In this document: one piece after another, positions 36,137 through 44,059 of the stretch | Numbering within the stretch: position 1 is the first letter of the stretch | Layout of the letters: each line of letters begins with the position of its first letter | Source of the DNA: Saprospiraceae bacterium | Lineage (GTDB): Bacteria > Bacteroidota > Bacteroidia > Chitinophagales > Saprospiraceae | DNA: 64,000 nucleotides | Reading direction: 5' to 3' | NCBI GenBank assembly: GCA_020628645.1 | Contig: JAHDES010000011.1 | Location: 54,242 to 118,241 of the forward strand | Translations under genes and position numbers: made by a program | Notes under the pieces: model-generated | What the model was told of the DNA's origin: nothing | What the model saw: the letters and a program-made list of their open reading frames with translations, nothing else | The model's database searches: none

Positions 36137-36724
36137 ATGAATGTGGCAGTAAATCATCCAAATTCATATCGAAATAAAATTCATCCAAAGAAATTTGCAC
36201 TTTGGACTGCGTGCATCAGTATTTCTATGATGTTTGCCGCTTTTTCAAGTGCTTATATCGTACGGATGGCACAAGGAAATTGGTTAGAATTTCCTTTACC
36301 CAATTGGTTTTATGTGAGTACAGCTACCATTATACTAAGTAGTTTAACCTTACATGGAAGTTATTGGGCATTCAAAAAAATGAAGACTGGATTGTATCGA
36401 GCGTTGATGTTGATGTCTTTCGTTTTAGGGTGTTTATTTATTTACTTTCAATATTTAGGCTATCATGAAATGACGGCGATGGGAGCGCATTTAACAGCGA
36501 ATCCTTCAAGTTCATTTATTTTCGTGATTTCTTGGGTACATATCGCCCATTTGGTTGGAGGATTGGGTGTATTAATTGTGGCGATGTTACATGCTTTTAT
36601 GTTGGAACATAAAGTTACTCCAGCACGCAAATTACGATTTGAATTAACTTATACATATTGGCACTTTGTCGATATTTTATGGATATACTTGTTGCTCTTT
36701 TTCATCTTGCAGCAACAATCTTAA
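36137..36724 (+). CDS. coxC: Cytochrome c oxidase subunit III (short form)
   Basis: The 195-residue, five-helix protein has the subunit III pattern: KFALWTACISISMMFAAFSSAYIV, LSSLTLHGSYWAFKKM, FVISWVHIAHLVGGLGVLIV and the end YTYWHFVDILWIYLLLFFIL. The WHFVD..W motif is diagnostic. Subunit III supports proton uptake and enzyme stability without a cofactor. It starts 2 bp after ctaB, so translational coupling is likely. A second subunit III gene follows. Confidence 0.93.
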   Translation: MNVAVNHPNSYRNKIHPKKFALWTACISISMMFAAFSSAYIVRMAQGNWLEFPLPNWFYVSTATIILSSLTLHGSYWAFKKMKTGLYRALMLMSFVLGCLFIYFQYLGYHEMTAMGAHLTANPSSSFIFVISWVHIAHLVGGLGVLIVAMLHAFMLEHKVTPARKLRFELTYTYWHFVDILWIYLLLFFILQQQS

Positions 36725-36817
36725 TTATTTATAAACAGAGAATCGAAGCGAAATTTGATTCTTTATACGAGATAAACAATAGGGGACAATTTCTCTTAGA
36801 AAAACATTTAATATCTA

Positions 36818-37795
36818 ATGGCAACAGATACAACAGTTTCAAAACATCATGATACCCATACACACGATGAAGATGCGTGGTCTGGAGGTAAACAACCTTT
36901 TAAGGCGAGTTATGGTAAGTTGATGATGTGGTATTTCCTCCTATCGGATGCCTTTACATTTGCGGGTTTCTTGATCGCTTATGGTACCTTACGTTTTAGT
37001 AGTCCTACTTGGCCTGTACCAGATTTTGTATTCTCAACAGCCCCTTTTGGAATTCATGGTGCACCTTTGATTTTCGTAACGATAATGTCGTTTTTATTGA
37101 TTATCAGTTCAGTAACGATGGTAAGAGGGGTACAAGAAGGACATCGAGAGAATAAAAATGGAGTGGTCTTTTGGATGTTCCTAACGATACTCGGTGGAGC
37201 AGGCTTCTTGGGTTGTCAAGCATGGGAATGGACGAACTTAATTGCTGTAGAGCATATGTCTGTAACTCGAAATCCTTTTGGAACGCACACAATTGATGGT
37301 ACATATCTAAATATAGACGGTTCGTTGAGTTCTTCTGAGGAAGCGAAGTTCAAAGCTGGAGAAAGTTATCTTATTCACAAATCTGGACATGCCCCAGAAT
37401 GGGAGAGCGAAGAAAATACTTTTCTTACAGAAGCCAATAAAATGATTGACGCTAAAAACATGGCTGCAATCCCAGTTGGTGGCGTAGATTTCCCCGGCTT
37501 TAAATTAGACGAAAAAGGATTTATTCATCGTAAGTTTACAGCGGCAGATGGTGTTAGTAGCATGCAATCATGGGGACCAAAAGCCTTTGGAGCTTTGTTC
37601 TTCTTTATTACAGGATTTCACGGATTTCACGTGTTTTCTGGAGTGGTCTTCTTGATAATAATCATGTTGAATGCGGCGAGTGGCTTATATGTGAAGCGCA
37701 AGAATGGATACGAAATGGTAGAAAAAATTGGATTGTACTGGCACTTTGTAGATCTAGTGTGGGTATTCGTATTCTTAGTATTCTATCTACTATAA
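36818..37795 (+). CDS. Cytochrome c oxidase subunit III (long form, second copy)
   Basis: This 325-residue second subunit III has the conserved YGKLMMWYFLLSDAFTFAGFLIAYG start, TVRGVQEGHRENK loop region and the terminal motif GLYWHFVDLVWVFVFLVFYLL. It is longer because of a soluble periplasmic insertion of about 95 residues (about 150-245; NLIAVEHMSVTRNPFGTHTI and following). The N-terminus carries a His/Asp-rich stretch (SKHHDTHTHDEDAW). Two adjacent subunit III genes are usual in Bacteroidota oxidase operons; why two are needed is not known. Confidence 0.92.
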   Translation: MATDTTVSKHHDTHTHDEDAWSGGKQPFKASYGKLMMWYFLLSDAFTFAGFLIAYGTLRFSSPTWPVPDFVFSTAPFGIHGAPLIFVTIMSFLLIISSVTMVRGVQEGHRENKNGVVFWMFLTILGGAGFLGCQAWEWTNLIAVEHMSVTRNPFGTHTIDGTYLNIDGSLSSSEEAKFKAGESYLIHKSGHAPEWESEENTFLTEANKMIDAKNMAAIPVGGVDFPGFKLDEKGFIHRKFTAADGVSSMQSWGPKAFGALFFFITGFHGFHVFSGVVFLIIIMLNAASGLYVKRKNGYEMVEKIGLYWHFVDLVWVFVFLVFYLL

Positions 37796-37866
37796 TAAAA
37801 AGAGAAATAAATTAATTTAAAATTATCCCTTACAAGGGTTTTAATAAAAAAGAAATTTAAATTTCA

Positions 37867-38289
37867 ATGGCAAATACAGATTATTCAGCAGCAGTAAGCG
37901 GTGTTTACAAAGGAATGATTCTTTTGGGCGTTGTTACCTTAATCGAGGTAGGTGTCTCTTTATTTGGAAAAGGTCATTTAGGTATTGATCCATCTCCATA
38001 TACTTGGATACTTGTACTAGTGGCAATCGCCTTAATCGTACTTTCGCTCTATAAAGCTTATTACATCATTTATGAGTTTATGCACATGGGGCATGAAGTT
38101 CAAGGATTACGAATGAGTGTATTATTACCTTGCCTCTTATTGGTTTGGGCAATTATCGCATTCTTCCATGAAGGAGACGCTTGGAAAAATCGTCGAGATG
38201 ATATTCAAGAACGAAATAATTTTGAAATACAAGATACGCCTTCTCCACAAGGGATGATCTATTATCACGACTGGGATAATTTAGGCTAA
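37867..38289 (+). CDS. Cytochrome c oxidase subunit IV (CoxD-like)
   Basis: The 140-residue protein has three membrane helices: GMILLGVVTLIEVGVSLFG, YTWILVLVAIALIVLSLYKAYYI and VLLPCLLLVWAIIAFFHEGDAW. The central motif KAYYIIYEFMHMGHE, followed by the FFHEGDAWKNRR end, is typical of the prokaryotic subunit IV family. It is a small structural or assembly subunit without cofactor. It lies 71 bp after the long subunit III gene and is followed by a hairpin. Confidence 0.9.
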   Translation: MANTDYSAAVSGVYKGMILLGVVTLIEVGVSLFGKGHLGIDPSPYTWILVLVAIALIVLSLYKAYYIIYEFMHMGHEVQGLRMSVLLPCLLLVWAIIAFFHEGDAWKNRRDDIQERNNFEIQDTPSPQGMIYYHDWDNLG

Positions 38290-38315
38290 ATCTTGTTTTA
38301 TAGAATAAAGAATAG

Positions 38316-38346
38316 AAAGGCGGATTCATTTGAATTCGCCTTTGTT
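38316..38346 (+). terminator. Hairpin between subunit IV and SCO-like genes
   Basis: AAAGGCG (38316-38322) and CGCCTTT (38337-38343) pair, extended inside by ATTC/GAAT across a small loop, and are followed by a partial T run (TTTGTTG). It lies inside the respiratory cluster and may cause partial termination, lowering expression of the assembly genes relative to the oxidase subunits. Confidence 0.5.
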
Positions 38347-38398
38347 GTATCAACAATGTCCCCAAGTTGTTGTTTTATAAAATAAATCATTGATCTTT

Positions 38399-39049
38399 AT
38401 GAAACGTCCTTTCCAGACCTTCGCTTTAATGGCACTTTTATTTGTGGTACCAGGTGTATCTTGGTATTATCTGCAATCTGGTTTAAATTACCAAAAAGAT
38501 TTACGGGCAGAATTGCATAATTATAAAACACTTGCTGATTTTTCTATTCAAACAATGGATGGAAAAACAATTACAAAAGCGGATTTAGAAGATAAATTGA
38601 TCTTGTTTTCATTTTTTAATAGTGAACAATTGTCGGATGATTATGTTAAAACTGTTAATCGCCTTCATGAGCAGTTTGACAATAGTGGTGGATTGAACTT
38701 TGTTTTCGGAGAATTAAATACCAACATCCTTTCTCAAGATTTACCCTTTCCTGAAGCAGATGATTGCTATTATATCAATTCATCTGCAAGTAATCGGTTT
38801 ATTGAACAGTTTGGTTTACCTCAGATTGTAAAAGATAGAACAAAGGGAGAAGCTTATCAAATTAATCCTATCTCAACACCCATCTCTAGTTATGATTATT
38901 TTGTTTTGTGTGATACAATAGGTATCGTAAAAAATTATTATGCAGCTTCAGATATGACACAAATACAACGCATGATCGAACATGTAGCGATAACTTTGCC
39001 GAGAGAAAAAGAAGAAGACCCCGTTCTTCGTCGAGATTCTGAAAAATAA
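38399..39049 (+). CDS. SCO1-like thioredoxin-fold protein lacking the copper CxxxC motif
   Basis: This protein of about 216 residues has an N-terminal anchor (FQTFALMALLFVVPGVSWYY), then a thioredoxin-like domain (LADFSIQTMDGKTITKADLE, KLILFSFFNS, YDYFVLCDTIGIVKNYYAAS). Position and architecture suggest the SCO copper chaperone commonly encoded here. Where SCO has CxxxC after the first core strand, this protein reads FFNSEQLSDDYVK, with no Cys; only two unrelated Cys remain. Copper delivery by the standard mechanism is therefore unlikely. ATG at 38399 is used rather than the TTG at 38390. The SCO relationship is inferred from context and fold pattern and is moderately sure. Confidence 0.7.
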   Translation: MKRPFQTFALMALLFVVPGVSWYYLQSGLNYQKDLRAELHNYKTLADFSIQTMDGKTITKADLEDKLILFSFFNSEQLSDDYVKTVNRLHEQFDNSGGLNFVFGELNTNILSQDLPFPEADDCYYINSSASNRFIEQFGLPQIVKDRTKGEAYQINPISTPISSYDYFVLCDTIGIVKNYYAASDMTQIQRMIEHVAITLPREKEEDPVLRRDSEK

Positions 39050-39098
39050 ATCTTGGGAAGAAAAAGATAATTGTTAAGCCCAAAATTAAACATACTGT

Positions 39099-39632
39099 AT
39101 GACTAAAAAGAAAGATTTACAATTAGCTAAAACCCTCAACCGTGTTGCTGTCGTTATCACCATCATTGTATTATTGCTCGTAGGGATGATGCGCCGAGTA
39201 AAGATCGATCTGGGTATTGATTTCAGTTTTTTACCACCCGTTTATTCTACGCTTAATGCTATTGCTGCGGTGGTGCTAATTGCTGCTTTGGTTTTTATTA
39301 AACAGAAAAAAGTGGAATTGCATAGAAAGGCGATTTACCTTGCTATTATGTGTTCGATTGTATTTTTATTGATGTATGTACTATATCATTTTACAACACC
39401 TGAGACACTATATTGTAAAGAAGGAAATATTCGGTATGTATATTTTACTTTATTAATAACTCATATTGTATTGGCAGCGGTTAGTTTACCTTTAATCTTA
39501 TTTACATTTATCAGAGCTTATACCAATCAAATTGATCGTCATAAAAAAATGGCGCGTTGGGTATATCCAATCTGGTTGTATGTGGCAGTGACAGGTCCTA
39601 TTGTATATTTCATGCTTAAAGATTGCTATTAA
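39099..39632 (+). CDS. DUF420 (CtaM-like) membrane protein
   Basis: The 177-residue protein has four or five membrane helices and the DUF420 pattern: DFSFLPPVYSTLNAIAAVVLIAALVFI, KVELHRKAIYLAIMCSIVFLLMYVLYH, YFTLLITHIVLAAVSLPLILFTF and HKKMARWVYPIWLYVAVTGPIVYFML. The conserved His residues (ELHRK, YHF, THI, RHKKMARW) could bind heme or copper. The family includes CtaM/YozB, needed for aa3-type oxidase maturation in Firmicutes. Its place at the end of this cluster fits such a role. It is followed directly by the next gene. Confidence 0.9.
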   Translation: MTKKKDLQLAKTLNRVAVVITIIVLLLVGMMRRVKIDLGIDFSFLPPVYSTLNAIAAVVLIAALVFIKQKKVELHRKAIYLAIMCSIVFLLMYVLYHFTTPETLYCKEGNIRYVYFTLLITHIVLAAVSLPLILFTFIRAYTNQIDRHKKMARWVYPIWLYVAVTGPIVYFMLKDCY

Positions 39633-39633
39633 A

Positions 39634-39909
39634 ATGAAATTAAGAATTATCAAAATACTAAGCATTTTTTTCCTTGCACTAAGTCTTCAGTTGATATCAG
39701 TTGATACGGCACAAGCGCAATGCCCCATGTGTCGAATGTCAGCAGAACAAAATCTGAAAGACGGCGGCACAGCAGGAAAAGGTTTGAATAAAGGAATTTT
39801 ATTTTTGTTAATGATGCCTTATGTGGCAGTAGGAGTTGTAGGTTATGTTTGGTATCGAAACAAAAAGAAAGAAAGTGAAATTGGGGCATTCAATCCACAG
39901 GATAATTAA
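39634..39909 (+). CDS. Small membrane protein with CPMC motif, oxidase-cluster associated
   Basis: The 91-residue protein starts at ATG 39634, one base after the DUF420 stop, so it is translationally coupled. The longer frame from 39601 overlaps the upstream gene and is rejected. A signal or anchor segment (IIKILSIFFLALSLQLISV) precedes AQAQCPMCRMSAEQNL, then a second helix ILFLLMMPYVAVGVVGYVWY and a basic tail. The CPMCRM motif, with two Cys and two Met at the membrane surface, suggests Cu binding during oxidase assembly; this is inference. Similar small proteins occur at this place in other Bacteroidota operons. Confidence 0.8.
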   Translation: MKLRIIKILSIFFLALSLQLISVDTAQAQCPMCRMSAEQNLKDGGTAGKGLNKGILFLLMMPYVAVGVVGYVWYRNKKKESEIGAFNPQDN

Positions 39910-39910
39910 A

Positions 39911-39936
39911 AAAGAGCAAGTTGATTCAACTTGCCC
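39911..39936. terminator. Bidirectional terminator closing the respiratory cluster
   Basis: GCAAGTT/AACTTGC (39916-39922/39928-39934), with inner bases also complementary, lies between the last cluster gene and the convergent beta-barrel gene. The A run just before it gives a good T tract for the minus-strand gene; the plus-strand T tract is weaker. Confidence 0.65.
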
Positions 39937-39964
39937 AGTTTCTATAATAAAATTATTCGTTCAA

Positions 39965-40648
39965 TTAAAAACTCATCAAGTACCCGACATTCAAACTGAT
40001 CCCTTTATTTTTCATTTGTACATCTACAATGGGATCATTAAATAAATCGGTCAAGCCATGCTGAAAGCGTGCATCCGCAAAGAATTTCCCACTCTCATTT
40101 CCTGCCCAAAATCCAAGCCCTCCCATTGCTCCTGCTTCCATTCGATGAAACGTATCATTGGATAAATCAATATCAGTTTGATAAACATTAATATCTATAA
40201 TGAAATTCGCTATAGTTTGTAACTCCGCTTGTGTACCATACGCCACATAAGGTCCAGCAATCAAATAACCGCCCACATTTTCTGCGCCAAATTTATACTT
40301 ACCTAATAAAGGCACTTCTACATAACTCACTCTTGTATGTGCTTCAACTCCAAGTGGAACTGGTAGATTAAAAACCTCAAAATTAAATCCTTCTTTTACT
40401 TTAAAGCCTTTTCGAGTATAACTCAATTCTGGCTGAAAGGCGAAACTTGAATTTATAGGAATCTCTGCAACCAAACCTGCATTCCATCCATCAATCATTT
40501 TAGCATCAGGAACTAAATCACCGACTCCTGCTACACTAACATTAGTATAATTTAAACCTGTTTTTAAACCAATCGAAACTTGTGCTTGAACTAATTGTAT
40601 CAAACATAAAAGAACCGCTACATTTAGGATTTTCGTTACTGCTCTCAT
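39965..40648 (-). CDS. Outer-membrane beta-barrel protein (porin-like, PorT-type fold)
   Basis: The 227-residue exported protein has a signal peptide (NVAVLLCLIQLVQAQ) and the pattern of the outer membrane beta-barrel family: VSIGLKTGLNYTNVS, SSFAFQPELSYTRKGFKV, YVEVPLLGKYKFG, YLIAGPYVAYG and a closing aromatic strand ISLNVGYLMSF. Alternating hydrophobic residues support eight or so strands. Function is unknown; it is not obviously a T9SS component. It is convergent with the respiratory cluster and shares its terminator. Confidence 0.85.
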   Translation of the reverse strand: MRAVTKILNVAVLLCLIQLVQAQVSIGLKTGLNYTNVSVAGVGDLVPDAKMIDGWNAGLVAEIPINSSFAFQPELSYTRKGFKVKEGFNFEVFNLPVPLGVEAHTRVSYVEVPLLGKYKFGAENVGGYLIAGPYVAYGTQAELQTIANFIIDINVYQTDIDLSNDTFHRMEAGAMGGLGFWAGNESGKFFADARFQHGLTDLFNDPIVDVQMKNKGISLNVGYLMSF

Positions 40649-40947
40649 GATATTAAAATTTAAGTGATTGAATTAAAATAGTGATGCCTTAAAGACGTTG
40701 AAAAACATCGATTTAGTGGTTAAGAGCAGTTAAATGGCTGTTAAGAGAATGGTAAAAGAAGGAAAGGTCTGATCGATTTTCCCAATAAGTGTTAAAAAAA
40801 TCCTTCTTTGACAAATCCCGTGGTCAGTTCAAAATAAAAGAGTAAACGACTACATGAACGAGTGATTACTACTTTAAAGTAGTATGAAGCACAGCTTCAA
40901 GCGAGAGAACCACAAAGTGGGCGGGTCTGCAGGATTTTATCTTTGAA

Positions 40948-40973
40948 TTGACTTTTTTCACGGGAAAAGTCAA
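40948..40973. repeat. Hairpin element in gene-free region
   Basis: TTGACTTTT (40948-40956) and AAAAGTCAA (40965-40973) form a perfect 9-bp stem with an 8-nt loop, followed by GAACCAAAAAAA. The arrangement (a T-rich arm, TTCA in the loop, an A-rich arm and a CAAAAAA follow-up) resembles the hairpin at 56194-56222. It lies in a 590-bp region (40649-41236) without genes. Confidence 0.4.
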
Positions 40974-41049
40974 AGAACCAAAAAAATGACAGATTGAATC
41001 CCTGTTTTTTTCTTCAAACCAATTCAAAGTTTTAATTTTGATCTATTGA

Positions 41050-41126
41050 AGTCGTCGCACGAGTTATCCCTCAGATGAAATAATTTAAATCTTTTTAAAA
41101 CTTATGTTTAGTCTCGTGCAACGACT
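41050..41126. repeat. Inverted repeat in gene-free region
   Basis: AGTCGTCGCACGAG (41050-41063) and CTCGTGCAACGACT (41113-41126) are inverted repeats matching at 13 of 14 positions, with a 49-nt AT-rich spacer. It may be a small insertion remnant or a structured leader; there is no coding sequence inside. Confidence 0.4.
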
Positions 41127-41236
41127 AAAAAAATTAGCTGAAAGCATGACTCATTCATATGTGTTAATTTGTAAATAATGGGCAAAAGTTAGACAATAAT
41201 CATTATTCAATATAACAATAATCAATTCGACAAAAT

Positions 41237-42625
41237 ATGCAAGCCTTAACCACTTATCATACTCAAAATAAAGAACGTTACTTAAACGAATTACTCGAAC
41301 TACTACGAATTCCATCCGTAAGTGCAGATCCAGCTTTTAAAGAGGATGTCAAAAAAACAGGGGAGTGGGTGGCTGCATCTCTAAAAAAAGCAGGAGCAGA
41401 AAATGTAGAAGTTTGTGAAACAGCGGGACACCCTATTGTTTATGCCGATAAAATCATTGATCCGAAGCTTCCTACCGTTTTGGTCTATGGACATTATGAT
41501 GTGCAACCACCCGATCCAATTGATCTTTGGGATTCTCCAGCTTTTGAACCAGTCATTAAAAAAACAACGAATCATCCTGAAGGGGCAATTTACGCGAGAG
41601 GAGCGTGTGATGATAAAGGACAAGCCTTTATGCACATCAAAGCATTTGAAGCGATGTTGGCAAATGATTCCCTTCCTTGTAATGTGAAATTTATGATTGA
41701 AGGAGAAGAGGAAGTTGGTTCAATGAACTTAGGTCCTTTTTGTGAAGAAAACAAAGAGCGTTTAGCTTGTGATGTCATCTTAGTCTCAGATACTTCTATT
41801 ATTTCAAATGACTGCCCTTCCATTACGGTTGGATTACGAGGCTTGAGTTATATCGAAGTGGAAGTCACTGGTGCAAATCGAGATTTACACTCAGGCGTAT
41901 ATGGAGGTGCGGTTGCCAATCCGATCAATGTGTTGTGTGATATGATTGCTTCCATGCACGATGAAAATAAGCACATCACCATCCCAGAATTTTATGATGA
42001 TGTAGAAGTCGTCAGCACTGCTGAACGTACCGAAATGAATAAAGCCCCTTTTAGTTTAGACAATTATAAGTCAGATTTAGCGATTAATGATATTCATGGC
42101 GAAAAAGGATATACTACTTTGGAACGTACTTCCATTCGTCCAACTTTAGATGTTAATGGAATTTGGGGAGGCTATATTGGTGAAGGAGCAAAAACGGTTT
42201 TACCATCAAAAGCATACGCTAAAATTAGTATGCGTTTAGTCCCTAATCAAGATCCAGATAAAATAGTCGATTTATTCACAAAATATTTTGAATCCATTGC
42301 TCCTGATTCTGTACAAGTAGCTGTTCATCCACATCATGGAGGCGAGCCTGCTGTTACACCTACAGATACACCTGAATACAAAGCTGCGCACAAAGCAATG
42401 GAAGCGACATTTGGAAAAGCACCCATTCCTGTTCGTTCGGGAGGAAGTATTCCGATTATTGCACTTTTTGAAAAAGTTTTAGGTGTAAAAACTGTTTTGA
42501 TGGGCTTTGGTTTGGACTCAGATGCTATTCATTCTCCAAATGAACATTATGGTTTATTCAATTTCTATAAAGGCATTGAAACGATTCCTTATTTCTATCA
42601 GTATTATAGCGAACTAAAAAAATAG
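41237..42625 (+). CDS. M20 family dipeptidase (metallopeptidase)
   Basis: This 462-residue cytoplasmic zinc peptidase belongs to the CNDP-like M20 group. Metal and catalytic motifs are LVYGHYDVQPPDP (His, Asp), RGACDDKGQAFMHIKAFEAM (bridging Asp), MIEGEEEVGS (catalytic Glu pair), LVSDTSI (Asp) and the last His in DSDAIHSPNEHYGLFNF. The dimerisation lid lies at about 190-310 (GLRGLSYIEVEVTGANRDLH, with Arg/His contacts). It probably cleaves dipeptides or related amides; exact substrate unknown. Stand-alone gene. Confidence 0.93.
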   Translation: MQALTTYHTQNKERYLNELLELLRIPSVSADPAFKEDVKKTGEWVAASLKKAGAENVEVCETAGHPIVYADKIIDPKLPTVLVYGHYDVQPPDPIDLWDSPAFEPVIKKTTNHPEGAIYARGACDDKGQAFMHIKAFEAMLANDSLPCNVKFMIEGEEEVGSMNLGPFCEENKERLACDVILVSDTSIISNDCPSITVGLRGLSYIEVEVTGANRDLHSGVYGGAVANPINVLCDMIASMHDENKHITIPEFYDDVEVVSTAERTEMNKAPFSLDNYKSDLAINDIHGEKGYTTLERTSIRPTLDVNGIWGGYIGEGAKTVLPSKAYAKISMRLVPNQDPDKIVDLFTKYFESIAPDSVQVAVHPHHGGEPAVTPTDTPEYKAAHKAMEATFGKAPIPVRSGGSIPIIALFEKVLGVKTVLMGFGLDSDAIHSPNEHYGLFNFYKGIETIPYFYQYYSELKK

Positions 42626-42679
42626 TAAATATAGCGTTCAAAGTTTGACCTAGTTGGAACGTCTAAATACGGTATAAAA

Positions 42680-44059
42680 ATGAAAAAAACAGATCCTCCC
42701 ATAGTGCTAAAAGAAGTTTTTGAGGCAACTGTTAAGCAAGTCTGGAGTGCCATAACAGATGTTGACCAGATGAAGAAATGGTATTTTCCTCAATTGACTT
42801 CCTTTAAAGCAGAAGAAGGATTTGAAACGACATTTAGTTTACAACATGAAAATCGAACCTTCACCCATCTTTGGAAAATACTTGAAGTTATTCCCTATCA
42901 GCGCATCAAATATCAATGGAACTATAAAGAATTTCTAGGCGATTCTTTTGTAAGTTTTGATTTGATAGAAGAAAATGGGAAGACGAAATTGAAGATTTAC
43001 AATGAAGTGCTCGAAGATTTTCCACAAGATATTCCTGAATTTAAAAGAGAAAGTGGGGTAGAAGGCTGGAATTATTTGATAAAACAAAGTCTCAAACAAT
43101 ATCTGGAAGCTCAAGAAGCAATAACTACTGATATACAACAACTTCCCATCACTGAAAAAGAAATATCTCAACGGACAAATGCTCCTGTTTTTTCTCCTGT
43201 TTTATGTGCAGATTTATCGTATTTGGGTATTGACATGACTACCTTCATTGATTTTTTTAAGGATAGTTTTATTCAAATGCCCTTCGATTATTATGATGTA
43301 AAACGTAAGCAATGGGAATTGTTGTCAGAAGAGATTCGATCCAAACATTTTGAAGCCTTCAAAATGTATTATCTTGACAATGAAGCGAGTCTTTCTAAGT
43401 TTGCAGATGAATTGAAACTAAATAAAAAGACACGTACTGCCTTACAAGAGATTCAGCCTTGGCGAAGGCGATCGGTTTGTAGTTTTAATTTAGAAATAGG
43501 AGAAGAAATAAAGATTCAACGTTTTTATCCAGATGGTTTTGAACAAGCTTTAAATGAAAAAGATGTTCGCTCCTTACCCAGAATCTTTCAAGAAACGAAA
43601 AGTGAATTAGTCGAAAATGAGTTGTTTTCTAGTTTGCTAAAAAAGATTGCACAATACGCCCAAGAAATCACCCCACATGTAGTCATCGAAAACATACAGA
43701 TAACTGCTCACTTTATGAGTGTAAAAGCACGAACAGGTGTTCCTGGAAATAACTCTCCTGAGGGGACACATGAAGATGGCGCGGATTTTATCGTTTCGGC
43801 TTTAGTCATCAATCGAGCAAATATCCTTGGAGGAAAAAGCCAAGTCTTTGAAAAAATGGAAGATGGCGAGCTCATCAATATCTTTGAACGAGAATTACAA
43901 GCAGGCGAATTTCTCTTTCAAGCAGATACAGGAGAAGAGAAACATTATGGCAATGACCTCTGGCATTATGTAACGCCTTTTTATGTGGAAGCTCCTGTGA
44001 AAGAAGCATGGCGTGATATTATTGGTTTAGACATTGTGATTACCCAACCCAAAATTTAG
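42680..44059 (+). CDS. SRPBCC (AHSA1-like) domain fused to a 2OG-Fe(II) dioxygenase
   Basis: The protein has 459 residues. Residues about 8-145 look like an AHSA1-type SRPBCC domain (LKEVFEATVKQVWSAITDVD, MKKWYFP, YQRIKYQWNYKEF, EGWNYLIKQSLKQYLEA). Residues about 175-455 resemble the 2OG-Fe dioxygenase family of free-amino-acid hydroxylases: GVPGNNSPEGTHEDGADFIV with His364-x-Asp366, NRANILGGKSQVF, distal His429 in DLWHYVTPF and a 2OG-binding Arg445. The iron triad is intact, so activity is plausible. The substrate is unknown. The N-terminal domain may bind a hydrophobic ligand or help dimerise. Its 3' end overlaps the convergent methyltransferase gene by 20 bp. Confidence 0.82.
   Translation: MKKTDPPIVLKEVFEATVKQVWSAITDVDQMKKWYFPQLTSFKAEEGFETTFSLQHENRTFTHLWKILEVIPYQRIKYQWNYKEFLGDSFVSFDLIEENGKTKLKIYNEVLEDFPQDIPEFKRESGVEGWNYLIKQSLKQYLEAQEAITTDIQQLPITEKEISQRTNAPVFSPVLCADLSYLGIDMTTFIDFFKDSFIQMPFDYYDVKRKQWELLSEEIRSKHFEAFKMYYLDNEASLSKFADELKLNKKTRTALQEIQPWRRRSVCSFNLEIGEEIKIQRFYPDGFEQALNEKDVRSLPRIFQETKSELVENELFSSLLKKIAQYAQEITPHVVIENIQITAHFMSVKARTGVPGNNSPEGTHEDGADFIVSALVINRANILGGKSQVFEKMEDGELINIFERELQAGEFLFQADTGEEKHYGNDLWHYVTPFYVEAPVKEAWRDIIGLDIVITQPKI

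Noticed and set aside
41050..41126. Inverted repeat as possible riboswitch or terminator for the M20 peptidase
   Set aside because: The arms are 49 nt apart, there is no T tract and no known riboswitch motif. Kept only as a repeat.
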